NCBI GenBank assembly: GCA_000739535.1
Contig: DF820465.1
Location: forward strand, 203,342 to 246,922
Reading direction: 5' to 3'
Source: Candidatus Vecturithrix granuli
GTDB taxonomy: Bacteria; Moduliflexota; Moduliflexia; Moduliflexales; Moduliflexaceae
Length of the DNA: 43,581 nt
Shown: positions 16,176-23,836 of the stretch, piece after piece
Numbering within the stretch: position 1 is the stretch's first letter
How the letters are laid out: every line of letters begins with the position of its first letter
Made by a program: the position numbers and the translations under genes
The notes under the pieces: generated by a model
Database searches by the model: none
What the model saw: the letters and a program-made list of their open reading frames with translations, nothing else
What the model was told of the DNA's origin: nothing

Positions 16176-16461
16176 GTAGGGAGTAAGGAGTAGGAAGGAA
16201 AAAAATTGATAATTGGGGAGTGGTTCAATAGTCAGTGATGCCCGCTCGTTGAGCGAAGTCGAAACGAGCCGCTCACTGTTCCCTTCGACTTCGCTCAGGG
16301 AACGCATCACTGACTATTGAACTACTACCGATAATTGATAATTCACAATTCTCTCTTTTCCCTCTATGACATTGAATTGTCAATGGTGAATGGCCAATTG
16401 TCAATTTTTTTCTTCCTACTCCTTACACCTTACTTCCTACTTCCTACTCCTTACTCCCTAC
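16176..16461. repeat. Nested inverted-repeat region with 22-bp outer arms
   Basis: The outer arm GTAGGGAGTAAGGAGTAGGA plus two bases (16176-16197) is exactly complementary to 16440-16461. Further in are AATTGATAATT/AATTGTCAATT words (16205-16215 and 16335-16405). The palindrome at 16219-16326 is nested inside. The right arm includes the stop codon (16458-16460) of the 934-residue TPR gene, so the insertion reaches into that gene's end. Confidence 0.7.
16219..16326. repeat. 108-bp palindromic element with 23-bp arms
   Basis: Arms 16219-16241 (core GTTCAATAGTCAGTGATGC) and 16304-16326 are complementary with one mismatch. Inside are two hairpins, one with GCTCGTT/AACGAGC and one with GTTCCCT/AGGGAAC. 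Their loops (GAGCGAAGTCGA and TCGACTTCGCTC) are complementary to each other. The TTCGACTTCGCTCAGGGAAC word is a common dispersed repeat type in environmental genomes. Confidence 0.75.
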
Positions 16462-19262
16462 TGCAATTCCTCAAGTTTTTGCTGCGCTTGTTGGACAAGT
16501 TCGGCATTGGCTGATGTATCTACCAATTTTTTATACAGGTTGCGGGCTTCGGCAATTTTGCCCTGCTGCTCATAAATGGATGCAGCCGCAAAAGTTCCCC
16601 GGTCAACTTCGTTGGTTTGTCCCGGATATAAATAAATCACTTTCAAATATTCGGCGGCGGCTTTTTCCAAATCAACGCTGTTTTCATAACATTCCGCAAT
16701 ACTTAACTGCGCCTGCGCCGCTTTGGTTTTATCGGCGCCGTTGAGCACTGGCGTAAAGAGTTGTTCTGCTTGCTGACATTGCTGCTGATCTACGAGAATC
16801 CGGCCGATCAAAAATCCGGCTTCTTCTGCCTGAGAACTGGCCGGAAAACGCTGAATTAAGAGATTGAACACCTGATGCGCTTCATTAAATTGCGTGAGTT
16901 CCAGGGCCGAAATTCCATAGTTCAACATAGCCTGCGGAATACCGGCATCATCCGGAAAACTCTGGATATAGGCTTTATATTCTCGGATCGCCTGTTCATA
17001 CGCTTGCATCTTGAAATACGTATTGGCAAACTCAAATTGAGCTGACGGCCGCACTTCACTGTTCGGATAGATGGTCAAAAAATCTTGCAAAACCCGGCTT
17101 GCAAGCACCAGACTTCCCTGCTCAATATAGGATTGGGCAATCCGGTAGAGCGCGTTATCCGCATACTCATTCTCCGGATAGTTGTCGAGAATCCATTGAT
17201 ACGCCAGAATAGCATTCGCATAATCTCCTTGCTGGAAAAATTGTTCGCCGATTTGATATTGCGCGGTAATGCTGAGCGGGTTATCAGGATATTGTTCAAT
17301 AAATTCTCTGGTGGTACGCAGGTAGTCCTCATATTTCCCAGTCACTTTATACACGAGCGTCGCGCCATAGACGGCCTCCCCGATATTCGGATGATTCGGA
17401 TGCTGTTGAATGATCTGCTGGTATTCCTTGAGAGCCTGATCGTACAAACCCATGTTGAAATAACTGTCCGCAATTTTGAGTTGCGCCTGCACCACCTGAT
17501 CGCTGTCAGGAAAACGCTCAATCAGCAATTGAAACTCCCGAATGGCTTTTTCATATTGATCTTCCCGAAAATAGGTCCACCCAATAAAAAATTGCGCCTG
17601 ACTGACAAACTCATGTTCAGGGTATTGTTGAATAAGATCGGAGAACGATTGTCTGGCCTGGTCGAATTGCTCAAGTTTATAAGCAGCCGTTCCGGCGTAA
17701 TAGAGCACGTCTTTGGCCAGGGGGTGCGCTGGATAGCGGTCTCGAATTTCCTGATACAATTCCATGGCCCCGGAAAAATCTTTCAGATTTAACGCGCAGT
17801 CTCCGGCGATCAAAAACATTTCCGGGGTCAGAATGTCTTGCGGAAGTTGTTCGATCTGAACCAGAACAGCCTGCCATTGTTCCTGGCTATACAGGATTTT
17901 CATGAGTCCTGTATGAGCTTGTTGGAGTAAACCCATCTCAGGCATGTCTGCGATCACCTTTGAAAAATCCCGTTGGGCATCGTCATAACGTCCCATTCTA
18001 TAAGCGATCTCGCCCGACCAGAATACGATTTCCGGGGTATGTTGCTGCGGTGAAATTGTCGCAATGAAAGCCTGAGCTTTAGGATAATCATCCGTTTTGT
18101 AGGCTGAAATTGCGGCCCAAAGTGCGGCCTGGGTGGCCAGGGTCGAGGTGTCTTCATCATCCTCTAACACGAGTTCGGTTTCGCCCAACTGCACGGTCGG
18201 AGGTTTTTGCCGGAACGCCTCTTCATACTGCGCAAGCGCCTGTTCCGGCTGTTCGAGCTTGAAATAACAATTCCCTAACATCATCTGAGCGCGTTGGAGA
18301 TTTGGGCTTTGGGGATAGGTCTCGCATAATTGTGTATAGGCGTCGATCGCCTGTTGGTATTTCTCATTTTGATAATACGCCGTTCCCAAACGAAACAGGG
18401 CGTCATCAGCATATTCAGAATCCGAGGCGTCGGCGACAAGCTTACGAAAAGCATCAATCGCCTGTTGCTCACTGTTGGTACGCTCATATAAATTTCCCAA
18501 CTGATAGAGCAGTTCCGGGATGCGTGAACTCTGTGGGAATTTTGTCAGCACATCGCGAAAATAGCCAATGGCGCTGCCATATTCTTCCTGAGCGGCATAG
18601 CTGTAACCAATATGAGCATAAGCTTGTTCCTCAAGAGACGAGACTACAGACAGGTGCGACGGCGGAGATGTCCAATTTCCTGCTGCGGATAAAAATTTTT
18701 TATATGTATCAATGGCTTCTGCATAATTGCCGATTCTGTAGTGACAGTCCGCTAATCGGAAAAAAATGGCCGGAGCAAGCTCTGAGGTCGGAAAACGGCG
18801 CAAAAAATCGTTCAACACACCGATGGTTTTGCCAAATTCGTTCTGAAACCAATGGATCTCACTCTGATAAAACTGCACCAGTTCAGCATATTGATTTTCC
18901 GGAAATGAGATGGCGAGCAAGGAAAAGTTGCGCGACGCCGGTTTATACTCTCCAAGCCGAAAATGGCACAATCCCAGATGGAAATAGGTACTATCCAGAT
19001 GGGGATGGGCGGGAAATTGATCGACAATTTTCTGAAAAAATTCGATTGCACGCGGATATTCTTCTTGTTGAAAATAGAGCATCCCTAACTGATAATAAAT
19101 ATCGCCGTTATTGGGGTCCTTTTCTAACGCTAAAAGCAACTCTGTGATAGCTTGTTCGGTTTGTCCTTCTTCAATGAGCGTCAGTCCTTTTTTGTAATGT
19201 GTCGGACAGCCCGCAAGCAACAAACACAAGCCGATGATATAGACAACATGAGATATTTTCAT
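16458..19262 (-). CDS. Large TPR-repeat outer-membrane lipoprotein
   Basis: A 934-residue lipoprotein. The signal peptide ends in the lipobox L16-A17-G18-C19, and the residue after Cys is Pro, so outer-membrane sorting is expected. The remainder is an almost unbroken series of over 20 TPR units (for example NNGDIYYQLGMLYFQQEEY, YADDALFRLGTAYYQNEKY, EYADNALYRIAQSYIEQG), many of the YbgF/BamD subtype with the spacing A-x-Y-x-L-G-x-x-Y and FP-x-S/P. TPR superhelices of this sort scaffold envelope complexes, for example in the Tol-Pal, Bam or exopolysaccharide export systems; which one applies is not visible. It is the first gene of a two-gene minus-strand unit with the 190-residue TPR protein. 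Confidence 0.88.
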   Translation of the reverse strand: MKISHVVYIIGLCLLLAGCPTHYKKGLTLIEEGQTEQAITELLLALEKDPNNGDIYYQLGMLYFQQEEYPRAIEFFQKIVDQFPAHPHLDSTYFHLGLCHFRLGEYKPASRNFSLLAISFPENQYAELVQFYQSEIHWFQNEFGKTIGVLNDFLRRFPTSELAPAIFFRLADCHYRIGNYAEAIDTYKKFLSAAGNWTSPPSHLSVVSSLEEQAYAHIGYSYAAQEEYGSAIGYFRDVLTKFPQSSRIPELLYQLGNLYERTNSEQQAIDAFRKLVADASDSEYADDALFRLGTAYYQNEKYQQAIDAYTQLCETYPQSPNLQRAQMMLGNCYFKLEQPEQALAQYEEAFRQKPPTVQLGETELVLEDDEDTSTLATQAALWAAISAYKTDDYPKAQAFIATISPQQHTPEIVFWSGEIAYRMGRYDDAQRDFSKVIADMPEMGLLQQAHTGLMKILYSQEQWQAVLVQIEQLPQDILTPEMFLIAGDCALNLKDFSGAMELYQEIRDRYPAHPLAKDVLYYAGTAAYKLEQFDQARQSFSDLIQQYPEHEFVSQAQFFIGWTYFREDQYEKAIREFQLLIERFPDSDQVVQAQLKIADSYFNMGLYDQALKEYQQIIQQHPNHPNIGEAVYGATLVYKVTGKYEDYLRTTREFIEQYPDNPLSITAQYQIGEQFFQQGDYANAILAYQWILDNYPENEYADNALYRIAQSYIEQGSLVLASRVLQDFLTIYPNSEVRPSAQFEFANTYFKMQAYEQAIREYKAYIQSFPDDAGIPQAMLNYGISALELTQFNEAHQVFNLLIQRFPASSQAEEAGFLIGRILVDQQQCQQAEQLFTPVLNGADKTKAAQAQLSIAECYENSVDLEKAAAEYLKVIYLYPGQTNEVDRGTFAAASIYEQQGKIAEARNLYKKLVDTSANAELVQQAQQKLEELQ

Positions 19263-19776
19263 ATATATTTCACCTTAACCAGAGCGAGCAGAGCATCTCC
19301 CTTGTACCCGGTCAGCATAATGTAGATTATCTGCGCACTATGAAAAATGTTGATGATGAATATGCGATCTTTTCATGAGCGAAAAAATTTCACTCTACAA
19401 TTGACATAAAAAGAACCACAATATGCATAAAAGAGAAAGTCAAATATTTCTTCTCTTGATTTTGAGGTTTTTTGAAAAAATTTTATTGTTGCAATATGAA
19501 GCTATAACTGTTTCTGTCAGTATTTTGGGAATATCAAGAAATATTTTAAAAATTATTGACAAGATACATGACAGAAGGAAAGCGTGATGAACAGGAAAGA
19601 ACTTATGATTATTCGCGAGAAATGCAACTATTACAGAGTTTCGGAAATAAGTATACATGAAGCGCGGCGAAGAAACCAGGTTTTTTCCTAAAAACCTGGT
19701 TTCTCCTGTATAGTGATTTCTGAAATCATGTACTACTTCAATAAAGACCTTCTGCCCATGAGGAAAAAATACGCCT
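19263..19776. other. Gene-free AT-rich divergent intergenic region
   Basis: These 514 bases lie between the divergent TPR lipoprotein and the SpoIIAA-like gene. A 72-codon minus frame (19440-19658) has atypical composition, no ribosome site and no motif, so I do not call it. A TTGACA at 19401 has a poor downstream -10 and its target is unclear. The only strong structure is the hairpin at 19671-19704. Confidence 0.6.
19671..19704. repeat. GAAACCAGG-type hairpin
   Basis: AGAAACCAGGTTTTT (19671-19685) pairs perfectly with 19690-19704 over a TCCT loop. It is a member of the same family as 12214 and 32710. Here it precedes a gene (start at 19777) with no gene ending nearby, so a terminator role is less obvious and it may simply be an interspersed repeat. 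Confidence 0.7.
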
Positions 19777-20178
19777 ATGATACAGAAAGAAAAAGGACAT
19801 CAGATTACTTATGATTCGAAACATCGAATTCTCAAGTTAGCGTTGTGGGGATTCTGGGACAGGAGTTTAGGTGAACAATTTCGACAGGATTTTATCGAAG
19901 AGATCAACAAATTTTGGCGCGGAGCACGAGAATGGCATATTCTGGCTGATTTAAGCAATTACCCTCCACAGTCAGAGGAGGTGCAGAAAATCGTCAGAGA
20001 TGCGATGTTATTTGCCAAAGCCCATGGATTGAAAAGAGCGGCGCGCGTCGTGGATAAAATGACGACGCAACTCCAATTTAAACGTTTATCTCAAGAAATT
20101 GATTTTCAATCCTATGCCTTTTTTCATTCGGAACAAGAAGCGCAGGCATGGCTTTTAGATAAAAGGAACGAAGGATAA
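19777..20178 (+). CDS. SpoIIAA/STAS-like small protein
   Basis: A 133-residue soluble protein. The N-terminal strands [19 protein letters not shown], the helix [17 protein letters not shown] and the strand [15 protein letters not shown] resemble the SpoIIAA-like/STAS fold in which a beta-strand ending in D-x-S is followed by a helix. The C-terminal half alternates helix and strand ([32 protein letters not shown]), and the tail [14 protein letters not shown] is typical of SpoIIAA-like proteins of this size. A partner-switching or lipid-binding role is possible but not shown. It precedes mrp by 44 bases and may be the first gene of that operon. Moderate confidence in fold, low in function. Confidence 0.65.
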   Translation: MIQKEKGHQITYDSKHRILKLALWGFWDRSLGEQFRQDFIEEINKFWRGAREWHILADLSNYPPQSEEVQKIVRDAMLFAKAHGLKRAARVVDKMTTQLQFKRLSQEIDFQSYAFFHSEQEAQAWLLDKRNEG

Positions 20179-20222
20179 AAATAATTCTCAGATTGTGTAT
20201 CTTGGGAGAAAAAAATAGTCGC

Positions 20223-21038
20223 ATGGCAACTCAACGGACGCAGAAACAACAACAGCAGCAAGAACGCATTGACAAACAATTACAACAGATTCAACACGTA
20301 ATTGTAGTGATAAGCGGCAAAGGAGGAGTTGGGAAATCCACTGTTGCTGTGAATCTCGCGGTCACACTATCCCGCAAAAATTATAAAGTCGGCTTGATGG
20401 ATGCTGATATTCATGGGCCCAATATTCCCAAAATGTTAGGTATTGAACGCTCGCAATTGATGAATACGGGGAATGGCGCCAAACCGGTGATGTATTATCC
20501 AAATCTGAAAGTGGTTTCAATTGCCTTGATGCTCCAATCAACAGATGATGCTGTTATCTGGCGCGGCCCGCTCAAACATCGCTTGATAGAGCAATTTGTC
20601 GGCGATATTCGCTGGGGCGATCTGGATTATCTGGTGATTGATTTACCCCCGGGTACCGGAGATGAACCGCTCAGCGTGGCGCACGTGCTCAAACGGATTG
20701 ATGGGGCGATTATTGTCACCACTCCGCAGGATGTGGCCCTGCTGGATTCACGCAAAACTGTCACCTTTGCCGAAAAATTAGGGATTCCTGTCGGCGGAAT
20801 TGTGGAAAATATGAGCGGCTTTGTGTGCCCGCACTGCGGCAAACGCACTGATATTTTCAAAACCGGTGGCGGCGAAAAAGCAGCACAGGAATTAGACGTG
20901 CCCTTCCTCGGTCGTATTCCGCTTGATCCCAATATGGTAACCGTGTGTGATAGCGGCGATCCCTATGTCGAAAAATATCCAACCTCCGAAATGGCGCAAG
21001 CCTTTTTAAGGATTGTCGAACAATGTGAACAATGGTAA
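20223..21038 (+). CDS. mrp: Mrp/NBP35 family iron-sulfur cluster carrier ATPase
   Basis: A 271-residue P-loop ATPase of the MinD/Mrp group. The deviant Walker A is [10 protein letters not shown] (residues 31-40), followed by [17 protein letters not shown] and the Mrp signature [18 protein letters not shown] motif in [12 protein letters not shown] binds the bridging Fe-S cluster. Mrp proteins bind and transfer [4Fe-4S] clusters in the cytosol. The first 20 residues form a Gln-rich leader. I start at ATG 20223; an in-frame TTG at 20193 would add ten residues and neither has an ideal ribosome site. The downstream zinc-ribbon and DUF89 genes are likely co-transcribed. Confidence 0.93.
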   Translation: MATQRTQKQQQQQERIDKQLQQIQHVIVVISGKGGVGKSTVAVNLAVTLSRKNYKVGLMDADIHGPNIPKMLGIERSQLMNTGNGAKPVMYYPNLKVVSIALMLQSTDDAVIWRGPLKHRLIEQFVGDIRWGDLDYLVIDLPPGTGDEPLSVAHVLKRIDGAIIVTTPQDVALLDSRKTVTFAEKLGIPVGGIVENMSGFVCPHCGKRTDIFKTGGGEKAAQELDVPFLGRIPLDPNMVTVCDSGDPYVEKYPTSEMAQAFLRIVEQCEQW

Positions 21039-21039
21039 T

Positions 21040-21089
21040 GGAGTGTCAAAGCTCTGCTTTGACGTGCAAAAGCAGAGCTTTTGCACTCC
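21040..21089. repeat. GGAGTG palindromic repeat between mrp and zinc-ribbon gene
   Basis: The outer GGAGTG (21040-21045) pairs with CACTCC (21084-21089). Inside are TCAAAG-CTCTG-CTTTGA and GCAAAAGC-AGA-GCTTTTGC hairpins, whose middles (AAAGCTCTGCTTT and AAAGCAGAGCTTT) are complementary to each other. It starts one base after the mrp stop. A second element of this family is at 38911-38987. Confidence 0.75.
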
Positions 21090-21108
21090 TGATATCGAGG
21101 AAAATATA

Positions 21109-21372
21109 ATGCCAACGTATGATTATAGATGTGATGTCTGCGGGCATCAATTTGAGAAATTTCAACAAATGACAGATGAGCTGCTGCGCGAATGTCCTGA
21201 ATGCGGCGGCGAGGTACGCCGTCTCATGGGAACCGGGGCCGGGGTGATTTTTAAAGGCAGCGGCTTTTATCAAAACGATTACGCTCGCAAATCCTCTGAG
21301 CCTCGCTGTGGCAGCAGACAAACTTGTTGCGGACGCGAAGAACGCTGCGATATGCTGCATTGTCATCAATAA
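21109..21372 (+). CDS. FmdB-type zinc-ribbon protein
   Basis: An 87-residue protein beginning MPTYDYRCDVCGHQFEKFQ, the standard FmdB/CxxC_CxxC_SSSS regulatory-protein start. The ribbon is formed by CDVC (about residues 8-11) and CPEC (about 29-32), and is followed by GSGFYQNDY. The tail is Cys-rich (CGSRQTCCGREERC and a final C), beyond the usual ribbon, and could bind a second metal. AGGAAAATATA precedes ATG 21109; an upstream in-frame extension to 21013 would be translated repeat. FmdB proteins are often called regulators but their role is not established. It sits between mrp and the DUF89 gene. Confidence 0.88.
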   Translation: MPTYDYRCDVCGHQFEKFQQMTDELLRECPECGGEVRRLMGTGAGVIFKGSGFYQNDYARKSSEPRCGSRQTCCGREERCDMLHCHQ

Positions 21373-21380
21373 TAGGAAAT

Positions 21381-21408
21381 GTACCCCGGACATCCTTGTC
21401 CGGGGTAC
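21381..21408. repeat. GTACCCCGGACA hairpin
   Basis: GTACCCCGGACA (21381-21392) pairs perfectly with 21397-21408 over a TCCT loop, 9 bases after the zinc-ribbon gene and in front of the DUF89 gene. It could be a terminator or an mRNA stability element. A single copy only was noticed in this window. Confidence 0.7.
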
Positions 21409-21444
21409 GAGTATTATCAAAGGAGAAATTACACAGAAAAGCCT

Positions 21445-22308
21445 ATGAATGCTTTATTAGATTGTGTTTTATGTCAGCAGCGTCAGGCGCTGCGTATCGC
21501 ACGCTTAGTCACACAAGACTCCGAGCTGCAAGAGCAGATTATGCGTGAGGCGATGAGGTATCTTGTGCGAACCCATTGGAATACGGATCCGATGACGATA
21601 ACCATCGGATTGTATAACCTCATTGAACGCCTGACCGGCAATGCTGATCCGTATAAAGATCTGAAATATCAGAGCAATCAAGAAGCTCTCGCCTGTTATC
21701 CGCAGGTACAGGCGTACCTCCGTAACAGCGCTGACCCTCTGTTTACGGCCTGTAAATTAGCGGCTGCCGGAAACATCATGGATTTTGGTGCAAAAGATGA
21801 ATTCAATCTTCAGGAGACCATCCGGCATGTCCTGGAAACGGATTTTGCGATCAACCATTATGAACGTTTTACAGCAATGCTTGCTCAGGCGTCAAATATC
21901 CTGGTGTTTGCCGACAATGCTGGAGAAATCGTCTTTGACAAATTATTGTTTGAGACTATGCTGAATCGCTATCCATCGCTCAGGATCACTATGGTTGTGA
22001 AAGCACTGCCGATCATTAACGATGCAACCATGCTGGATGTGAAACAAGTGGGATTGGATTTGCTGCCTGATATCGAGTTCCGCACGATCAATGCCAGAAC
22101 AAACGGAAATGGCAGTTCGGCCTGGATGCCTCCGGAAGTCAAAGGTTGGATCAAAGAACATGATATGATCCTTTCCAAAGGACAGGCGAACTATGAGATC
22201 ATGAATGCGCTGCCGGGTATTTTCTTTTTGTTAATCGCCAAATGCCCCATTATCGGGCATGAAACCGGCACATACCCTGGAGCCTACATCTTTAAGCAGA
22301 GTTCATAA
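21445..22308 (+). CDS. DUF89 (ARMT1-like) damage-control phosphatase-like protein
   Basis: A 287-residue protein of the prokaryotic DUF89 branch with an N-terminal CxxC (C7, C10). The metal-site motifs are D157-N158 in VFADNAGEIVFD, N192-D193 in PIINDAT, and KGQANYE (245-251). DUF89 proteins are metal-dependent phosphatases that remove damaged or surplus phosphometabolites; the eukaryotic relatives ARMT1 and the pantothenate kinase fusion share the fold. The start ATG 21445 has an AAAGGAG about 20 bases upstream, which is far, so the true start could differ slightly. It follows the zinc-ribbon gene and mrp in one direction; several genomes that I recall pair DUF89 with Mrp-like genes, but this is not checked. 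Confidence 0.88.
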   Translation: MNALLDCVLCQQRQALRIARLVTQDSELQEQIMREAMRYLVRTHWNTDPMTITIGLYNLIERLTGNADPYKDLKYQSNQEALACYPQVQAYLRNSADPLFTACKLAAAGNIMDFGAKDEFNLQETIRHVLETDFAINHYERFTAMLAQASNILVFADNAGEIVFDKLLFETMLNRYPSLRITMVVKALPIINDATMLDVKQVGLDLLPDIEFRTINARTNGNGSSAWMPPEVKGWIKEHDMILSKGQANYEIMNALPGIFFLLIAKCPIIGHETGTYPGAYIFKQSS

Positions 22309-22379
22309 CGCAAACAAAAACAACTTCTGTTGACGGAGAATGAGGTTGTCACAGAAGAAAACGAGATGAATTCAAATCT

Positions 22380-22739
22380 ATGGACGAGCGCCCCTTTTTT
22401 GTCGTTGAAGCGTACACAAAAAGTGCTGTCGATCCGATCATGTTCAACAAAGGTGACACCCTGGTTATAGGGGAACTGTACCAGGACGATCCTGAATGGC
22501 CTGGCTGGATATGGTGTTGTCACCCTATCACAGGAAAAGCTGGGTGGGTCCCTCAGCAATACCTTCGAATTCAGGATAGGCAAGGAATTGCCCTCTGCGA
22601 CTATTCGGCCAATGAATTAACCGTTCTGCCTGGCGATACGCTTCTTGTCTCCACTCAGGAAAATGGGTGGGCCTGGGCGCAAAACACCTCTGATGAGTAT
22701 GGCTGGGTGCCGCTCAGACATATTCAACCCATAATATGA
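22380..22739 (+). CDS. Tandem SH3-domain protein
   Basis: A 119-residue protein made of two eukaryotic-type SH3 folds. SH3-1 (residues 7-63) has FFVVEAYTKS, FNKGDTLVIGELYQDD, WPGWIWCCHP and GKAGWVPQQYLRI. SH3-2 (65-118) has GIALCDYSANELTVLPGDTLLV, W-AWAQNTS and YGWVPLRHIQP. Both retain the ALYDY-like, W, G-W-V-P and Y/H positions that form a proline-peptide groove. No signal peptide, so it should be cytoplasmic. The stop overlaps the next gene by four bases (ATGA at 22736-22739), so it is translationally coupled to the membrane protein that follows and probably binds it or the same complex. Partner peptide unknown. Confidence 0.82.
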   Translation: MDERPFFVVEAYTKSAVDPIMFNKGDTLVIGELYQDDPEWPGWIWCCHPITGKAGWVPQQYLRIQDRQGIALCDYSANELTVLPGDTLLVSTQENGWAWAQNTSDEYGWVPLRHIQPII

Positions 22740-23692
22740 GGGACAATATGCACGGATGGAAAATTCATGGACGAAAATCCGTAGGGATAGGAATTGCAGG
22801 AATTATTCTGGCAGCCATCCTGATTTTCATCGTATTTAAAGAGACGCCTCGTACACCGGAATCGAACGAGCCTCATGTTCAAACCGCGCTTGAAGCCGCT
22901 CGCAAAGAAGGTTACGACGTCGGCTATGCCAATGGCTACAATGCCGCCAGAGAAGAGAGTTCCACAGTCTATCAGAAAGGCTACGAGGCTGCTCGCCAGG
23001 AAATCGGCCGGCAGGCCTTCACTCGTTCCGGGGTGTTTGGCTTTCTGGTTGGCTTGCTGATCAGCACCGGCATGGTGGTGGCGATTAAACGCAAAGAATT
23101 CTCTGCCTCATGGCAGACCTTCAAAAAGCAGTATGCCCTGCGTAAGACGTTTCAAAAAATTCCTCCCAATCTTTCCCCGGAAATCGAGGCGGTTGCCCAA
23201 CAAATTGCGCGGAGTTACATTACGATTCTTGCGCAATTACGCAAAGGGCAGGGATATGTGGTTTCGCCCTATGCCAAACAATGGCGTACGAAATTGCAAA
23301 TGTTAATGCACAAAGCGCTGCGCTTAATGGAATTGATTCAGGAGCTCGAAGCTGCGCGCGACAGCATTGATCAAAAACAACTGACCAGAACCATTCGTAA
23401 TTTGCAACACATCGTCCAGAATGCTGATCAGGATGATGACACTCGTAACGCGGCGGTGAAAGCGTTACAACGTGCGAAACAAACCCATCGGGATTTGCTC
23501 AAAACCTACAAGAATCTGGAAAATTGTAAAGCCTCGTTACAAGGCATTACCGGCGTGTTGGACTCCATGCACCTCAAAATTTCCAATCTGAATGTCAACA
23601 CGCAAAAAACAGAGTTGTTGGAAGAACTGTCTTCTGATCTGGAACAAGAAATGTTCGCCCTGGAAGAGGCCTTGCAGGAATTTGCAGTATAG
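22736..23692 (+). CDS. Two-helix membrane protein with coiled coil, coupled to SH3 protein
   Basis: A 318-residue protein without a recognised family. A first membrane helix is at about residues 17-35. A repeat-like periplasmic segment follows with Gly-Tyr motifs (EGYDVGYANGYNAAREE, YQKGYEAARQE), then a second helix at about 100-118. The remaining 200 residues are cytoplasmic, highly charged and helical, probably coiled coil. The start may be ATG 22736, overlapping the SH3 stop, or ATG 22748, which has GAGGG five bases before it. The EGY-x-x-GY motif is like that of flagellar or lysozyme-inhibitor-type surface segments, but I make no functional claim. Coupling to the SH3 gene suggests a shared complex. 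Confidence 0.72.
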   Translation: MRDNMHGWKIHGRKSVGIGIAGIILAAILIFIVFKETPRTPESNEPHVQTALEAARKEGYDVGYANGYNAAREESSTVYQKGYEAARQEIGRQAFTRSGVFGFLVGLLISTGMVVAIKRKEFSASWQTFKKQYALRKTFQKIPPNLSPEIEAVAQQIARSYITILAQLRKGQGYVVSPYAKQWRTKLQMLMHKALRLMELIQELEAARDSIDQKQLTRTIRNLQHIVQNADQDDDTRNAAVKALQRAKQTHRDLLKTYKNLENCKASLQGITGVLDSMHLKISNLNVNTQKTELLEELSSDLEQEMFALEEALQEFAV

Positions 23693-23753
23693 AGCTAAAA
23701 AACCAGGATTTTGAGAAATTTGGTATTTGCTAGTGTTTTGTCAAGGTTTGACC

Positions 23754-23816
23754 GACGGGTTCGTAGTAGCCGCTTAAGCGGCGTTTAAACGCTAAAGCGT
23801 TTACTACGAACCCGTC
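23754..23816. terminator. Cloverleaf palindrome of the GTAGTA family between convergent genes
   Basis: The outer stem GACGGGTTCGTAGTA (23754-23768) pairs exactly with 23802-23816. Inside are GCCGCTTAAGCGGC and AAACGCTAAAGCGTTT hairpins. It sits between the convergent membrane-protein gene and the SBP-receiver gene and could stop both transcripts. A degenerate GAAACC-type hairpin precedes it near 23697-23730. Confidence 0.75.
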
Positions 23817-23836
23817 ACTCAAATGTTGGCAAAGTA

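Noticed and set aside
18302-19147. 281-codon plus-strand frame inside the TPR lipoprotein gene
   Set aside because: Antisense shadow of a repeat-rich gene with low-complexity, motif-free translation.
19401-19426. TTGACA box as a promoter in the TPR/SpoIIAA-like gap
   Set aside because: The following -10 candidates are poor and the next plus-strand gene is over 350 bases away.
19440-19658. 72-codon minus-strand frame
   Set aside because: No ribosome site, AT-driven composition and no recognisable motif; treated as intergenic.
23697-23730. Another full member of the GAAACC hairpin family
   Set aside because: The arms are too degenerate to pair well; at most a decayed copy.
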